Notes: generated from the sequence alone by a model not told the origin. A stretch of 64,000 bases of DNA from Corynebacterium sp. ACRPS (GCF_022346005.1 NZ_JAKRMY010000003.1:1-64000), one strand, 5' to 3'. Shown: positions 23,139 through 34,178, numbered from the stretch's first letter. Numbers and translations are program-made.

Positions 23139-26100
23139 CTAGTTCTGAGCATCCATGCTTTCGATGACGACATCCTCGCCATCACCGTCGCCACGCAAGT
23201 GCACGCCCCACTCCACAACTTTGCCTGCACCATTTACAGCCTCATGCGGGGAGTTAAAGGCTAGAGCTAACCCCACTTCTCCTTTTTCCCAACGCGGCGG
23301 AGTGTAGGTGCCATCACTTTCGCTCTGTGCCACCTCGTCCTGGTTCCGATCATCAAATAAGGTAACGAGAACAGCTCCACGCTTTTTCGCATCAAAAGAG
23401 TCTAATTCAAAAGGCTCTTTCCCCTTGATCTTTTTAAATTCTCCACGAAGGAATTGTGCGTTTTCTGCCATGTCAATAAACCGGGGTGTAAGAACGGACT
23501 TACCGCTAGCCACGCTTTGCATTATGTACGTATTCTTTCGGTCAGTACCGGTAATGTCATGGCGTTCTTCACGGCGACTACGCTTTACAAGCGGCACTGG
23601 AAACGGCACACCTGGAACCTCAATGGTTTTGGGATTTTGCGACAAGATTGGCAACATAACTGCTACTTCACGAAAATCGGAACCCGAAACACTTGCGTGT
23701 TTGCCATCTCCCATCAATCCACGAAGATAACGGACATGCGGTGCAACGATGTTCCCCTTGTAGTTCGATCCTTCGTACCACTGCATTGTCTCCAGAAGAT
23801 CCACGAAGACATCGGCCGCGATAGTTCCTACATGGAAGTTTTTGTAGCCCGCGTGTGCAAAAGGATTACCACTTCTCAAACCTTCTAAGCGGAAATATGC
23901 CATTTTCGCAATATTTGAGTCGAGGCTCTGCAACAAAGGTATACCGACTTCTTGGAAATTCCATTTCAAGGCCTTTTTCTCTTGACGGTCAGGAATGGAG
24001 TTCAACTCCACTACATTTGGCGCAGCCGCAGTAGAACGAATATAAGCGTTAAACATTTTATTCGAACTTGTGGGCTTTAAGTCCGGCAACGATTGACGGA
24101 CCAAGGGAGCGATACGGCTCGGGGTCAGACGCTTATCAGGGTCTTGAGGCTCTTCTGCATAAATCTTGATGTTGTCACGGAAAACCTCCTCATCATGCAT
24201 CGCCGCCTCAAAAAGCTCCACAAGATCATCAGGCGCATAAAGGCGAACTAGGTCTTGATAACCCTTACGGAAGCCAAACCAACGCCCAGTTTGCATCAGC
24301 GTATCCGCGCTTCCTGCACGACGGCGGAAATAAGAAATCGTCAGACCCTCAACTGTATAGCCACGAGAAAGCTTTGCCCCTCCGACAAGAATCTTCCACA
24401 CACGGCCAGATTCAAAGTTTGGGCTTTGCTTGCCTTCAGTATCAACCTGCAAAATTGGTGACTCTCCAGATTGAACCCCTACCATCATTTCTGCATAGGC
24501 TTCATTGATATACGGCAGGAGTTCTTCATAGGTCTGTGGGACCGCGAACCCTTCCCTGTAGCGCTCGATATTCATAACATCGAGAAGATCATCTTCAAAT
24601 AGTCGCTTCATTTCTGGAATTGGTCGCGCAAGATTATATCCGCGCTCTCGCCAAATTCTTTCCAGTATTTTCTTCCCATCTCCGTGGATCGCAGTACCCG
24701 TACCCTCGTGCACCAGCATGGTGTGATGTTTAAACGTATGACCTGGATGTTTGGCTTCCCGGAATTTCTTAATCGCACCGGTTAAGACAAACATGTCAAG
24801 GGCTTCTTTTAGTTCTCTAGCTCGCTCTTGCTCAAATACATCATCATCCAGACCCCTAGAATCAACGATGTCCCGAATAAACGCCTTACTCTGGGAGTTT
24901 TCACGAGTCGCTTCCTCTGGGGCATCGGCAAAGTCCATGCGATCGTGAAACCACTTTGCACCACGATACGCAGGCGGCTCGTTAAGCATCAAAACAAAAT
25001 TCCGCGGGTAAAGATCTACCGGATCGGAAGGATCAACAAAGACGTTAGCGAAGGGCGTAGCCGTATAACCGACATACTGCGCGCGAGGACAGTTACTGAG
25101 CAGTTCAGTAATCTGCTCATTAACCGCAGTACGCTCACGTTCTTCTTTAGGCTCTTCCTTCTTTTGCTTTTTGGTATTGATAGACGCCTGATCGGACTCG
25201 TCATCGATAACCAAGACCGGCAAATGCTTCAAGTCCTCATTAAGACGGGCCGCGCGCCGCAAATCAGAATTAAGGTTTTTGAGCACCGAAGAATTCTTTT
25301 TGACCACCGCAACCAGACAAAGGCATGTTATCCAGGTTGTCGGGATGATGCACGGGCTTCGATTTATCCGGGCGTTCAATTTCAATCGCGCTAGTACCAG
25401 TTCTGCGGTAATCACGAACTGAAGTCGTCACGCGTTTAATACGCGGGAATCCCTTGGAGCCATATGCAGGACCATGGCTCAGGAACGCGCCACCGACCTC
25501 ATCCCAATCACGATCCCATTCTTCGTCACCATTGAAATAAGTCTCATCTTTGCGTTCTTTTGCAGTGAGGTTTTCTTCATCGAGGCCGCTCAGCACCGAC
25601 TCTTTGCCGCACAGCTCTTTATCCAAACGGCGTTGTGTTTGATCACGCAGATTGTCCATCGTGCCGGCAAGAATGATGATAAACCTGTAGCCAGCGTCAA
25701 TAGCTTTAGCGGTAACAGCGGTAAAGTTTGCAGTCTTACCGCTTTGGACGTAACCAACCACCAGGCCGCGAGAAGACACGTAGTGTGGCATTTTAGGATC
25801 TTCAATGCGCCGAATAACCTCGGTAGCCTGCGTACCCACGGTATCGATAGATTCAGCATCCCAGCGGTTTCTGCTCAGTACCTTGCGATAATCATCCCAG
25901 TAGTGAGTATTTTCTTGCTGCCTTTCCGGCGTATACCACTCAGTGAAGTCTTCTTCGACAATGACCGCAGGCTCGGGATCAGGCATACGCTGCTCCAATG
26001 CTGGAGCAAAATCAGACAGCCCTAGCTGCTCGATAACCCATTGCAGCCTCTCTTTACTTTCAGAAGGTGTCTGGGTCTCTGGTTTCAGAACGGCTTCATC

Positions 26101-26373
26101 AGCATCCTTGGCCGCGACAATAAACGTTATTAGGGGCTGGATATCGTTATCGTCGGCTTCCTCGATGTATTTAAGTATCGAAGCTTCATTAACGTCCATC
26201 CCTTCCATCAAGTTGAGCCTGTCCTGCAACGAAGCGTAGAGCTTTAAATCTGATGGATTAAGAACATTGCCTATAGCTTCCTTAAGGGATTGGAAGCCTA
26301 CTGTCTGACTATCGTGACTGCTGGTCAAGAGATTTTCTCCTCTGTTTCGTGCATCTTTATTAATGCTTGACAC
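23139..26373 (-). pseudogene. Z1-domain SF2 ATPase, frameshifted
   Basis: A large ATPase with the Z1 domain, a family known next to GHKL ATPases in restriction-type gene clusters. The first part (26373 to about 25320) has Walker A in GYVQSGKTAN (QSGKT at 210-214). The second part, in another frame, holds the Walker B-like VLVIDDESDQ, motif III YVGYTATPFAN, and the Z1 core ILVGGAKLSRGYTVEGL followed by QTGRWFGFR. Near 25310-25322 the frame must move by +1 nucleotide: MPL in one frame continues as VAVVKKNSSVLKNLN in the other. A single inserted T explains it. Joined length about 1,078 residues. First codon GTG at 26373; 103 bp after the GHKL gene. Confidence 0.78.
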
Positions 26374-26476
26374 AGGAAATAATGTGCCTCACACCAATTG
26401 GGCTCTACAGTACAGCGTCACACAGACACCCATTGATAGATTCAATCCAAAAACAAACACCCGTTCGATCGGGGAA

Positions 26477-27991
26477 TTAGTCGAGCCCTAAGCGTAGATT
26501 TTCTTGGCGCTCCTGCTCTCTTGCGGCAGTCGTAAGCAGCTCAGCCCACAAGGAAGCGTTTGCCTTGGATTTTCTAGTCTGCTTCGAAGTAGCGACATCA
26601 TTGAACAGCAGATATAGAAGCGTTTTTAATAATGGTGCATCGTTGAGCGAGCCCCTGCCGGGGTTTACCATCTTTCGATATTTCCGATTGATCTTGATAG
26701 TGCTATCCTGCGGAGAAACCTCTACGAACTTATCGCCTTCCAGTTCTGCCCACACAACATTGACCGGGTCACCCTTTTTTAAATTTGCCTCATCCTCAAT
26801 CAATTCTTTGATGACCGGAGCAATTCCTTGCCCTGCTTCCGCCAGCACGTCCGGATTGCCAGATTTTTTATTGGACTTTCGGAGGACGGCGATGGCATCG
26901 CTACATACCGCATCAAAACTCTTTTCCGGCTCTCCAGATGCTCTTAACCCATCGACAAATCGGTGAAAGCCCTCGCCTAATCTCACGGACCCTTTTTGCG
27001 GACTAATAGTGATGTACTCATTGATCACTCGTGGATCGTCAATGACCACCCGGAGCAATTTATAGTCTTTTCGGGGTTCCTGAAATCCACACCACCCGCC
27101 CTGGGTAATCAAGCGGTCTGCGATATATATGTAAAAGCCCTGATGGCCTAGCTCATCCTTGCCCTCTAAGATAAATTCATCCGACTTGGACCTGTTATTC
27201 CAGATGTGCGCCGTCACCCCAGGACCATCTTCTCGTCCATGTTCAGTTAAATGTAGGGGATATAAGCGGTCACCTGGTTTCCGGTAGCCGCATGGGTCAA
27301 TGGGTTTGATGGACGGGGAAGGCACTGGATCAAATGCGTCATAAAGCATAAAAATTTTAATGCTTACCCGATTGTCCTGGAGGAAACGGTGATAGCGGAT
27401 CCCTAGGTGGCGACGCAGTTTCTCAATTGTGCCAGACAAGAAGGCATCAGCTTCCCGCGTGTCACTCCCCTCATAAATTCCCGTCAGGTCATTCCAGAGA
27501 ATAGAGGTACCTCACTTGAGATCAACGAGCCGATCTCTTAGGTTCCACGCCGCAGTTGTTGCTTGCTGTTTTAATACATCGGCAGTGAAGCTTTCCTTGT
27601 GTAACTGAATGCCTGCTGGAAATTGCCCTTTCACTCGGGAAAGCACTGTGACGGTATCGGCATTCGCATACGAACCTTCCTTTAAGCCCATTCCATAGAT
27701 GCCGATATTGCTGTGTGATTGAGACTCATGCCCTCCCAGCCTTAAGACACGTTCCATGGTTGCCGCATCCATGCCACGACCATCATCATGCACCGCAATT
27801 TGGGTCAGCTTATTTCCATCAACATGGAAGACGATGCAAATGTTTTCTGCCTTTGCGTCAATGGAATTGTCCACTAGCTCATCGATGCCCGAGCAAATAT
27901 CGTGATTGGCCCCCAGCGCATGCTGAATGGATTCAATCGGAGCTAAATGGATAGTCTTTTCAATTTCAAAAGAACTCTTACTCTGTGCCAC
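26477..27991 (-). pseudogene. GHKL (MutL/MORC-like) ATPase with in-frame TGA
   Basis: ATP-binding protein of the gyrase/Hsp90/MutL fold, 504 residues if read through. The Bergerat motifs are all present: N box ELVDNSIDA (Glu38, Asn42), G1 HDDGRGMD (about 68-75) and G2 NIGIYGMGLKEGSY. A TGA at 27514-27512 (codon 160) stops translation just before GTSILWNDL, the strand that normally completes the ATPase domain. The same frame then stays open for 344 more codons with family-like sequence. Translation would give a truncated 159-residue protein; restart at TTG 27439 is possible but lacks a good ribosome site. Only 13 bp separate it from the Type ISP gene, so they are cotranscribed. Confidence 0.78.
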
Positions 27992-28004
27992 TTGTTAACC
28001 AGAC

Positions 28005-31000
28005 CTATTCCTCAATCTCCAGGCCGTCAACAATTCGCACGGTTTCCATCGCCACGCGCGTAACCTTGCCAATTAACTCGACGATATAGCGCGGGTCGCC
28101 CACCTCATCGGCCCAATCGTTTGGGTCATTCGTAATTCCGGAAGCTTTGTCCCTTTTTTCCTGGTACCGGTCAATCAACCACGCTAACGCAGAGCGTGAG
28201 CCCAGCATGTACTGGTCCGCTTCCGCCGGAATACCGGAAATGGTCACTTGCTTGTTGTAAATCAGCTTCGTCACGTCGTTGACGTTCTTGCCCGTTTCTG
28301 GGTCCTTGCGCTTGGCCCATTTCATCTTGCGGACGCGCCAGGTCTCCCGGTCAGATTCATCACCTTTGACCTGAATATCCAGCGGCCATGGCTCAACGGA
28401 CTCATAATCCACGTGCAGTGCCATCAGCTCTTTGCCGGCCGCGGCAAACTTATCGAACTCCGCACGCGAAGATGGCGTTTTAATATGTGGCAACATTCTT
28501 TTCAAATCCGCCGCATACTGTGTTTGGTAGCTAGGATCATGCAATTTGCCATAGACAAAGTGGAAGATGTCATCACCAGAGATGTCATCACTCAACGCGC
28601 CTCGGTACTTCTGCTTAATCTCATCCGTAATGTTGTCCATGCGCACATACCCGTCAACGACCTCTCCGATCTGGCCGTAGACACTGGCTTCGCTTTGCTC
28701 GACGACGCCTCCTTTACTAAACAGTCCACCATCTTCGACGTCGACTGGAGCCCAAGTAAAACGGGGAAAGAATTGTGAACCTTCAGAACCATAAAAGTTT
28801 AGGTCCGGTATTTGGTCGATTGCGAACATCGTATACGGTTTGTTTGCGCCGACTGCGGGCTGCAAGAAACCAATGTTGGAGTGTTTTGGTGTCGGAAACA
28901 TTGAAGGAATCTGACCACGGCGATGAATCAGAGTTGAGTCAAAGTACACATGCTGCTTAGTGAATGGTCTATACACCCCGATGGTGAAAGCAGAAATTTC
29001 TTTGTCGGCTGAGGCCTGTCGATTCAGTCTTGAAATTAGAGTCGAGGTCCAACTTATATTTTCGGGTTTACTGTATTTCGGTTCGCGCTCAAAAAAATCG
29101 CTCGTCGATTCATTTTGTGAAATGTACGTAACTGCTTGGTTATACGTATTGAGAAGCTTGTCCACCTGCTGAGACAACTTCTTTTCGGAAGTTGAATATA
29201 CCCAAGAGTCTCTGCCTGACTCTAGTCCCCTTGAGAAAATTCTAAAGAATTTAGTTGCATTTCCTTTTTTCTCACTAATTACTGGCCACGTCTCGAATTC
29301 CTCAGAGCGTTGGCTTAACCAGTCACCCTTTCCATTTGGTTTGATAGTCCTCCACATGAGGTTATCGATTGATGCATTATTAATCGTACTTAACTTCTCG
29401 TCCTTAGATGAATAGTCCGGTAACTCAGCGTAGTACAAGTCAAAGGCTTTCTTGGATTCATCTTTAATTCCTAAAGCAATGGAAACTCCGACGCGGATGT
29501 CAAAGACATTGCCGCCTTCACGCTTCGCTTGTTTACCTGCCACAAGTGAATTTCCTCTTAAATTGAACACGTAGAGATCCGTGAAGTCCTCTGCCAGAGA
29601 CAAACGAACTCCGGCGCCAGAGTTTCCGTCAATCCAACCATTATTTGTCACAAAACCAACGATGCCATGATCACCGATACGGTCAGTAGCCCATCGAAAA
29701 GCACGAAAGTACGAATCGTACAGGGAATTCTTATTGGTGGACGAAGACTTGGCCGCGTAGGTATCTGCGATGCGTTTATCCAGGCTCGGGTACTTCTGGT
29801 TGGCATTGAGATCGTTCGCGGATTTTTGACCAGCCGAGTACGGCGGGTTGCCAATCACGACGTTGATGGGCGCGTTCTTCTGTCGCTCGATGGTGGCGTT
29901 GTTTTCGCGGAAAATGTTGAGGTCTGGAATATCGCCTTCTTCGTGGACCTGGAAGGTATCGGCAAGCGCGATATTCGTAAACGGTACATATTCTGGAGCC
30001 GGCTCGTCGTTGCGCTGTGCGGCCTCCTCACGCAGGGCGTTGTAGGTGGTCTCGATATTAACGGCGGAGACGTAGTATGCCAGCAGCATGATTTCGGTGG
30101 CGAATAGTTCGTTGGCATATTTGCGCGCCAAGTCTTCCGGTTTGATGAGGCCAGACTGCAGCAGGCGCACCATGAATGTCGAGGTACCGGCGAAGGGATC
30201 GAGGATGCTCACGCCTTCATCGCTAAGCCCCTTGCCAAAGTGCTTACGGGACACCTCATCAGCAGCGCGCAGGATGAAGTCCACAATTTCCACTGGGGTA
30301 TAAACAATGCCGAGGGCCTCGGCCTGCTTCTTGAAGGCCTTGCGGAAGAAGCGCTCGTAGAGTTCCTTAATCACTTGCTGCTTACCGGAAGCGGAGGTCA
30401 CCTCAGAGGCGCGAATGCGCACGGATTCGTAGAATTTCTCCAGCGATTCGGTCTCCGTGTTCAGGTTGGCCTTGGATAGTGCCGCCACCATCTTCTCCAT
30501 GACCTGGGCTACTGGGTTGTGGGTAATGAAGTCATGGTTTTCAAAGAGGGCATTGAACACCGGTGCAGTAATCAGGTGCTGCGAGAGCATAGAGATGGCA
30601 TCATCAGCCGAAATGCCATCGTTCAAGTTATTGCGCAGACCCTCAACGAACTCATCGAATTCTTGGCGCAGGTCTTCGTCGGCATTTTCTACCAGTGCGG
30701 TAATGCGGGTGATTTGGTTTTCTGCAATAGTGGCAACGTCATCGGCCCAGTCCTCCCAATAGGTGCGGGTGCCAACCTTATCCACCAGCTTGGTGTAGAT
30801 GGCCTCTTGCCATTGCTCCAAAGAGAACAAGGCAATCTGCTGGGTCATCGCAGAAGAATCTTCAAAAGCCTCAGGAGACTTGGTGCGTTCTGCATCTTCC
30901 AGCTTTTCTTTATCGCTTTTCTCCTTGTCTCCAGGGACATGGTTGACATCAATGGGTAGTTCTTCTTGGGCGTTTGCTCCATTGAGCGCGATGGAATTGA

Positions 31001-32966
31001 TCTTGGCGTTAAAGCGATCATCGTGTGCACGCAGCGCGTTAAGGATCTGCCAGACCACCTTGAAGCGCTGGTTATCATTGAGTGCCTCCGAGGGCGAGAC
31101 ATCTTGCGCCACGGCGACCGGCAAGATGATGTAGCCGTAGTCCTTGCCCGCGGATTTACGCATTACACGGCCCACGGATTGGACCACATCCACCATGGAA
31201 TTGCGCGGGTTGAAAAAGATCACCGAGTCCAGCGCAGGCACATCCACGCCTTCCGAAAGGCACCGGGCGTTCGTCAGTATCCGGGCTTCGTCTTCTGCCG
31301 CGGGTGATTCGATCCATGACAACTTGGTGCCGCGCTCCATGGCGTTCATGCCGCCATCGACATGCTGGGCAGCAACTTGGAGATCAACGTTGGTCAAGGA
31401 GACATCATTCAGCACCGCCTTGTCCTTCAGCAGCTCCTGGTGAGTCCTAATCAGGGAAGGAAAGCTCTCCGCAATCTGGGTAGAGGTCTTAATATCCTTG
31501 GCAAAGGCCACCGCGCGCTGCATGGGGTTGGCGTTTTCATCAAATCCACCCTTCTTTCCTTGCAGCTCACCAGAGCGCTTGGCCAGGCCATTCCACGCAC
31601 CAATCATCGCGGAGGCGAGCGAGAGGTTGATCTGATTGTCTTCGCTATGGGCCATGGCGTTGGCAGCCACGGATTCATCGACGGTCATGACCAAGACCTT
31701 GTAATCCGTAAGCAGGCCCTTATCCACGGCCTCGCCAAAGCCCAACCGGTAGAACTCGGGGCCATAAATACCCTCATCGTCCATAGAGGTCAGCTCAGCA
31801 GAGTGCTCGGCGGCCTTGCCTTTCACGGCGTCATCGAAAAGCCGCGGCGTTGCAGTCATGTACAAACGCTTGGCAGCCTTGATGTAGTTCGCATCGTGCA
31901 CGCGCACGAAGTTGCTGGAGTCCTCGCCGGCCAGGGTGATGCCGGTGGTGCGGTGGGCCTCATCGCAAATGACGAGGTCAAACTCATCTAGGCCGTGCTG
32001 CTGTGCCTCGTGCACTGCCGGCAAGGATTGATAGGTGGAAAAGACAATACTGAGCCCCTTGGCGCGTTTTCCAGACTCAAAACGCCGCGCAATATCCGCG
32101 CCCTCAGTAGAGACGGGAACTTCCAAGTCATAGACCGCAATGTCTTCGGCTTTCTTGGATACCTTCGAATCCGAACACACCGCGAAGGCGCGCATATCGA
32201 GGCGCCCCTGCGCCGTCCATTCCTTCAACGTCTGCGAAAGCAGCGAGATAGAAGGAACCAGGAACAGGATGCGCGCCTTGCCTCCCCTATCTTCGGCCAC
32301 GCGCTCTGCGAGGCGCAGCGCAGTAAACGTCTTGCCGGTACCGCAAGCCATGATGAGCTTGCCGCGGTCATGCGTCTGAAATCCCTCGATGGCCCTGTCG
32401 ATAGCCGTTTGCTGGTGCGGGCGCGGCTCGAAGGTCTTGCGCTGCGAGAGGTTGATTTGAATGTTTTTATCCTGCACCTCGGAGCCTGGAAAGGCGACGT
32501 CCCAGTTAATGGGCGATTCTGCGATGGCAGAAATACCAATGCGGCTGGTGGGGATAATCTGGTTGGCCAATGCTTCCTCGGCGTGCGAGGACCAGTGATC
32601 CGTGGTGGAAATGATCATCCGGCTACCGAAGTGCTCGCGGCCATGTTCCGTTTCAAAGGAATGCCCCGAGGCCTCAAAGAAGGAATCCAAGTGCGATTTC
32701 TGGATGCGCGCGGTGGACGCATAGAACTTGCACTGGATAGCGGTCCACGTCCCGTCATCGCGGCGGCGGGCCACCAAGTCAATTCCGGTATCGGCCTTGC
32801 CGCCGTTATAGCGCCAGTCAATCCACCGGCTGACCTCATCAAACTGTGCTTTGAGAGTGGGATCAGTCTGAAAATAGTTGACCATCAGCTTTTCAAAAGC
32901 GATGCCATACTTCGCCTTTGGTTGGTTTTCGCGCAGCTGTTCCAGGACCTCAGAGAACTTTGACAT
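28005..32966 (-). CDS. Type ISP single-polypeptide restriction-modification enzyme
   Basis: A 1653-residue chain with the LlaGI/LlaBIII (Type ISP) architecture: nuclease, ATP-driven translocase, N6-adenine methyltransferase and target recognition in one protein. Mrr-type PD-(D/E)XK nuclease at 20-150 (Asp63 and Gln78-x-Lys80 in GIDLV and IQCK). SF2 motor at 180-640: Walker A ACGTGKT 207-213, DEAH 335-338, TATPR, QSVGRVMRKSAGK near 600. Helical coupler, then methyltransferase motif I LDPFAGTS (922-929) and motif IV NPPY (1040-1043). The region from about 1110 to 1450 is AT-rich and acts as the recognition domain; the rest matches host composition. No break is seen, so it should be active. ATG at 32966 lies 6 nt after CATAAT. 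Confidence 0.92.
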   Translation of the reverse strand: MSKFSEVLEQLRENQPKAKYGIAFEKLMVNYFQTDPTLKAQFDEVSRWIDWRYNGGKADTGIDLVARRRDDGTWTAIQCKFYASTARIQKSHLDSFFEASGHSFETEHGREHFGSRMIISTTDHWSSHAEEALANQIIPTSRIGISAIAESPINWDVAFPGSEVQDKNIQINLSQRKTFEPRPHQQTAIDRAIEGFQTHDRGKLIMACGTGKTFTALRLAERVAEDRGGKARILFLVPSISLLSQTLKEWTAQGRLDMRAFAVCSDSKVSKKAEDIAVYDLEVPVSTEGADIARRFESGKRAKGLSIVFSTYQSLPAVHEAQQHGLDEFDLVICDEAHRTTGITLAGEDSSNFVRVHDANYIKAAKRLYMTATPRLFDDAVKGKAAEHSAELTSMDDEGIYGPEFYRLGFGEAVDKGLLTDYKVLVMTVDESVAANAMAHSEDNQINLSLASAMIGAWNGLAKRSGELQGKKGGFDENANPMQRAVAFAKDIKTSTQIAESFPSLIRTHQELLKDKAVLNDVSLTNVDLQVAAQHVDGGMNAMERGTKLSWIESPAAEDEARILTNARCLSEGVDVPALDSVIFFNPRNSMVDVVQSVGRVMRKSAGKDYGYIILPVAVAQDVSPSEALNDNQRFKVVWQILNALRAHDDRFNAKINSIALNGANAQEELPIDVNHVPGDKEKSDKEKLEDAERTKSPEAFEDSSAMTQQIALFSLEQWQEAIYTKLVDKVGTRTYWEDWADDVATIAENQITRITALVENADEDLRQEFDEFVEGLRNNLNDGISADDAISMLSQHLITAPVFNALFENHDFITHNPVAQVMEKMVAALSKANLNTETESLEKFYESVRIRASEVTSASGKQQVIKELYERFFRKAFKKQAEALGIVYTPVEIVDFILRAADEVSRKHFGKGLSDEGVSILDPFAGTSTFMVRLLQSGLIKPEDLARKYANELFATEIMLLAYYVSAVNIETTYNALREEAAQRNDEPAPEYVPFTNIALADTFQVHEEGDIPDLNIFRENNATIERQKNAPINVVIGNPPYSAGQKSANDLNANQKYPSLDKRIADTYAAKSSSTNKNSLYDSYFRAFRWATDRIGDHGIVGFVTNNGWIDGNSGAGVRLSLAEDFTDLYVFNLRGNSLVAGKQAKREGGNVFDIRVGVSIALGIKDESKKAFDLYYAELPDYSSKDEKLSTINNASIDNLMWRTIKPNGKGDWLSQRSEEFETWPVISEKKGNATKFFRIFSRGLESGRDSWVYSTSEKKLSQQVDKLLNTYNQAVTYISQNESTSDFFEREPKYSKPENISWTSTLISRLNRQASADKEISAFTIGVYRPFTKQHVYFDSTLIHRRGQIPSMFPTPKHSNIGFLQPAVGANKPYTMFAIDQIPDLNFYGSEGSQFFPRFTWAPVDVEDGGLFSKGGVVEQSEASVYGQIGEVVDGYVRMDNITDEIKQKYRGALSDDISGDDIFHFVYGKLHDPSYQTQYAADLKRMLPHIKTPSSRAEFDKFAAAGKELMALHVDYESVEPWPLDIQVKGDESDRETWRVRKMKWAKRKDPETGKNVNDVTKLIYNKQVTISGIPAEADQYMLGSRSALAWLIDRYQEKRDKASGITNDPNDWADEVGDPRYIVELIGKVTRVAMETVRIVDGLEIEE

Positions 32967-33121
32967 AGAAGTATTATGCCTGACGGTGCTTCAGGTTTCC
33001 TTCGCTATTGCTGCATTTCGCTAGCTGTATCCCGATGAAATGACTGGCTCAAGTGCTTCAGCCCGTTTGTGTACGGAGACTGATTACGCAGAGCTGGATA
33101 TATTTTGAATCTTTGGGTGTT

Positions 33122-34126
33122 TTAGTCTCCGCGCCCACCCGCATAGTCCACAAGGAAGCGCAAAAACTGTTGGGCCGGATCAGAAAGGCGATTCTGCGCA
33201 CTCCACACCACCCGTAGCGGCCGGTCAAAGCTGATTCCCACCACCGGAACCTCTACGTATTCACCTGTGGCCAACTGTGGCTCCACCGCTCGCCGTGCGA
33301 TAATCCCCGGCACCCCCAGAGCTCCTATCGCAGTACGTTGAGCTCCCAGAGACCCGAACTCCCCTGCCGGCGGGGAGAGCACTCCCAGAATATCCGCCAC
33401 CACCTCTCGTGTGCCGCTTCCCTGTTCACGCAGCACCAAGGGCGTGGATTGCAGCTCCTCCTTCGTCACTGGAGCTGCCCTCGTTTCCGATGCTGACGCT
33501 GAGGGGATCACTGGCTGATTGTGATTGTGTGGCTTTGCCCAGCGATGTTCTGCGGGGACAACAACCACGAGTTCATCGTGTCCGACTACACGCTCGTGCA
33601 GTTCGTGGGCCACCCAGTGACCCTCAACAATCGCTAGTTCTGCCTGGCCTTCAACCACGTGGCGCTGCGCCTCTCGGCTGTTGAGCTGGCGCATGTGCAG
33701 ATAAGCATGTGGGTGAGCGCGTTGGTAGGCCGCGGCCCAGCGGGGGTAGTCCACTTCGGCCACAGTATGAGAAACCACCAAGTTAATGTCTTCGGTGACC
33801 CCAACCCCAACGGCTGTTTCGAGGCCACGCGCGCATTCGTTCAGGGCGCCTTCTAGTCCCTCGAGTACACGGACGACTTGGCTGCCCACTTCTGTGACGG
33901 AACTACCCGCGGCTCCGCGCCAAAAAATGCGATTATTGAGGCGTTTTTCAAACTTGGCGATGCGCGTACTAACCGTTTGTTGGGAGACATTCAGATGTTT
34001 CGCAGCCTGGTTCATACCCCCATATCGAGCTACAGCAAGGACGGCATCAACTGTGAAAGCATCGGGAACGTAGCTGCGTCGAACGGGAGAGAATCCATCG
34101 TTACCATCTTCTCGTGAGGGGTACAT
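33122..34126 (-). CDS. LysR-family transcriptional regulator
   Basis: A 334-residue LTTR. The N-terminal winged HTH (about 20-80) reads DAVLAVARYGGMNQAAKHLNVSQQTVSTRIAKFEKRL, the standard LysR signature. The effector-binding domain follows with DELVVVVPAEHRWA and a Ser/Ala-rich insertion near residue 210 that departs from the usual spacing. It is divergent from a TDT-family transporter with 52 bp between starts, the classic regulator-target layout, so control of that exporter is likely. Ligand unknown; sulfite, dicarboxylate or another anion are candidates. ATG at 34126 lies 6 nt after TACAAT. Confidence 0.85.
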   Translation of the reverse strand: MYPSREDGNDGFSPVRRSYVPDAFTVDAVLAVARYGGMNQAAKHLNVSQQTVSTRIAKFEKRLNNRIFWRGAAGSSVTEVGSQVVRVLEGLEGALNECARGLETAVGVGVTEDINLVVSHTVAEVDYPRWAAAYQRAHPHAYLHMRQLNSREAQRHVVEGQAELAIVEGHWVAHELHERVVGHDELVVVVPAEHRWAKPHNHNQPVIPSASASETRAAPVTKEELQSTPLVLREQGSGTREVVADILGVLSPPAGEFGSLGAQRTAIGALGVPGIIARRAVEPQLATGEYVEVPVVGISFDRPLRVVWSAQNRLSDPAQQFLRFLVDYAGGRGD

Positions 34127-34178
34127 TCATTTATTGTAACCCCGTTCGGATTATGCGCTCTCCCGCGCACATCAAGCA

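Noticed and set aside
25310-25322. Programmed frameshift in the Z1 gene
   Set aside because: No slippery heptamer plus pseudoknot can be recognised, and a +1 shift is required; a random insertion is simpler.
27512-27514. Selenocysteine or programmed read-through at the TGA
   Set aside because: No stem-loop of SECIS type is apparent, the position is not a catalytic residue in the family, and a second lesion lies in the adjacent gene.
31362-32963. Open frames antisense to the Type ISP gene
   Set aside because: Mirror frames of a long coding gene with no family signature.
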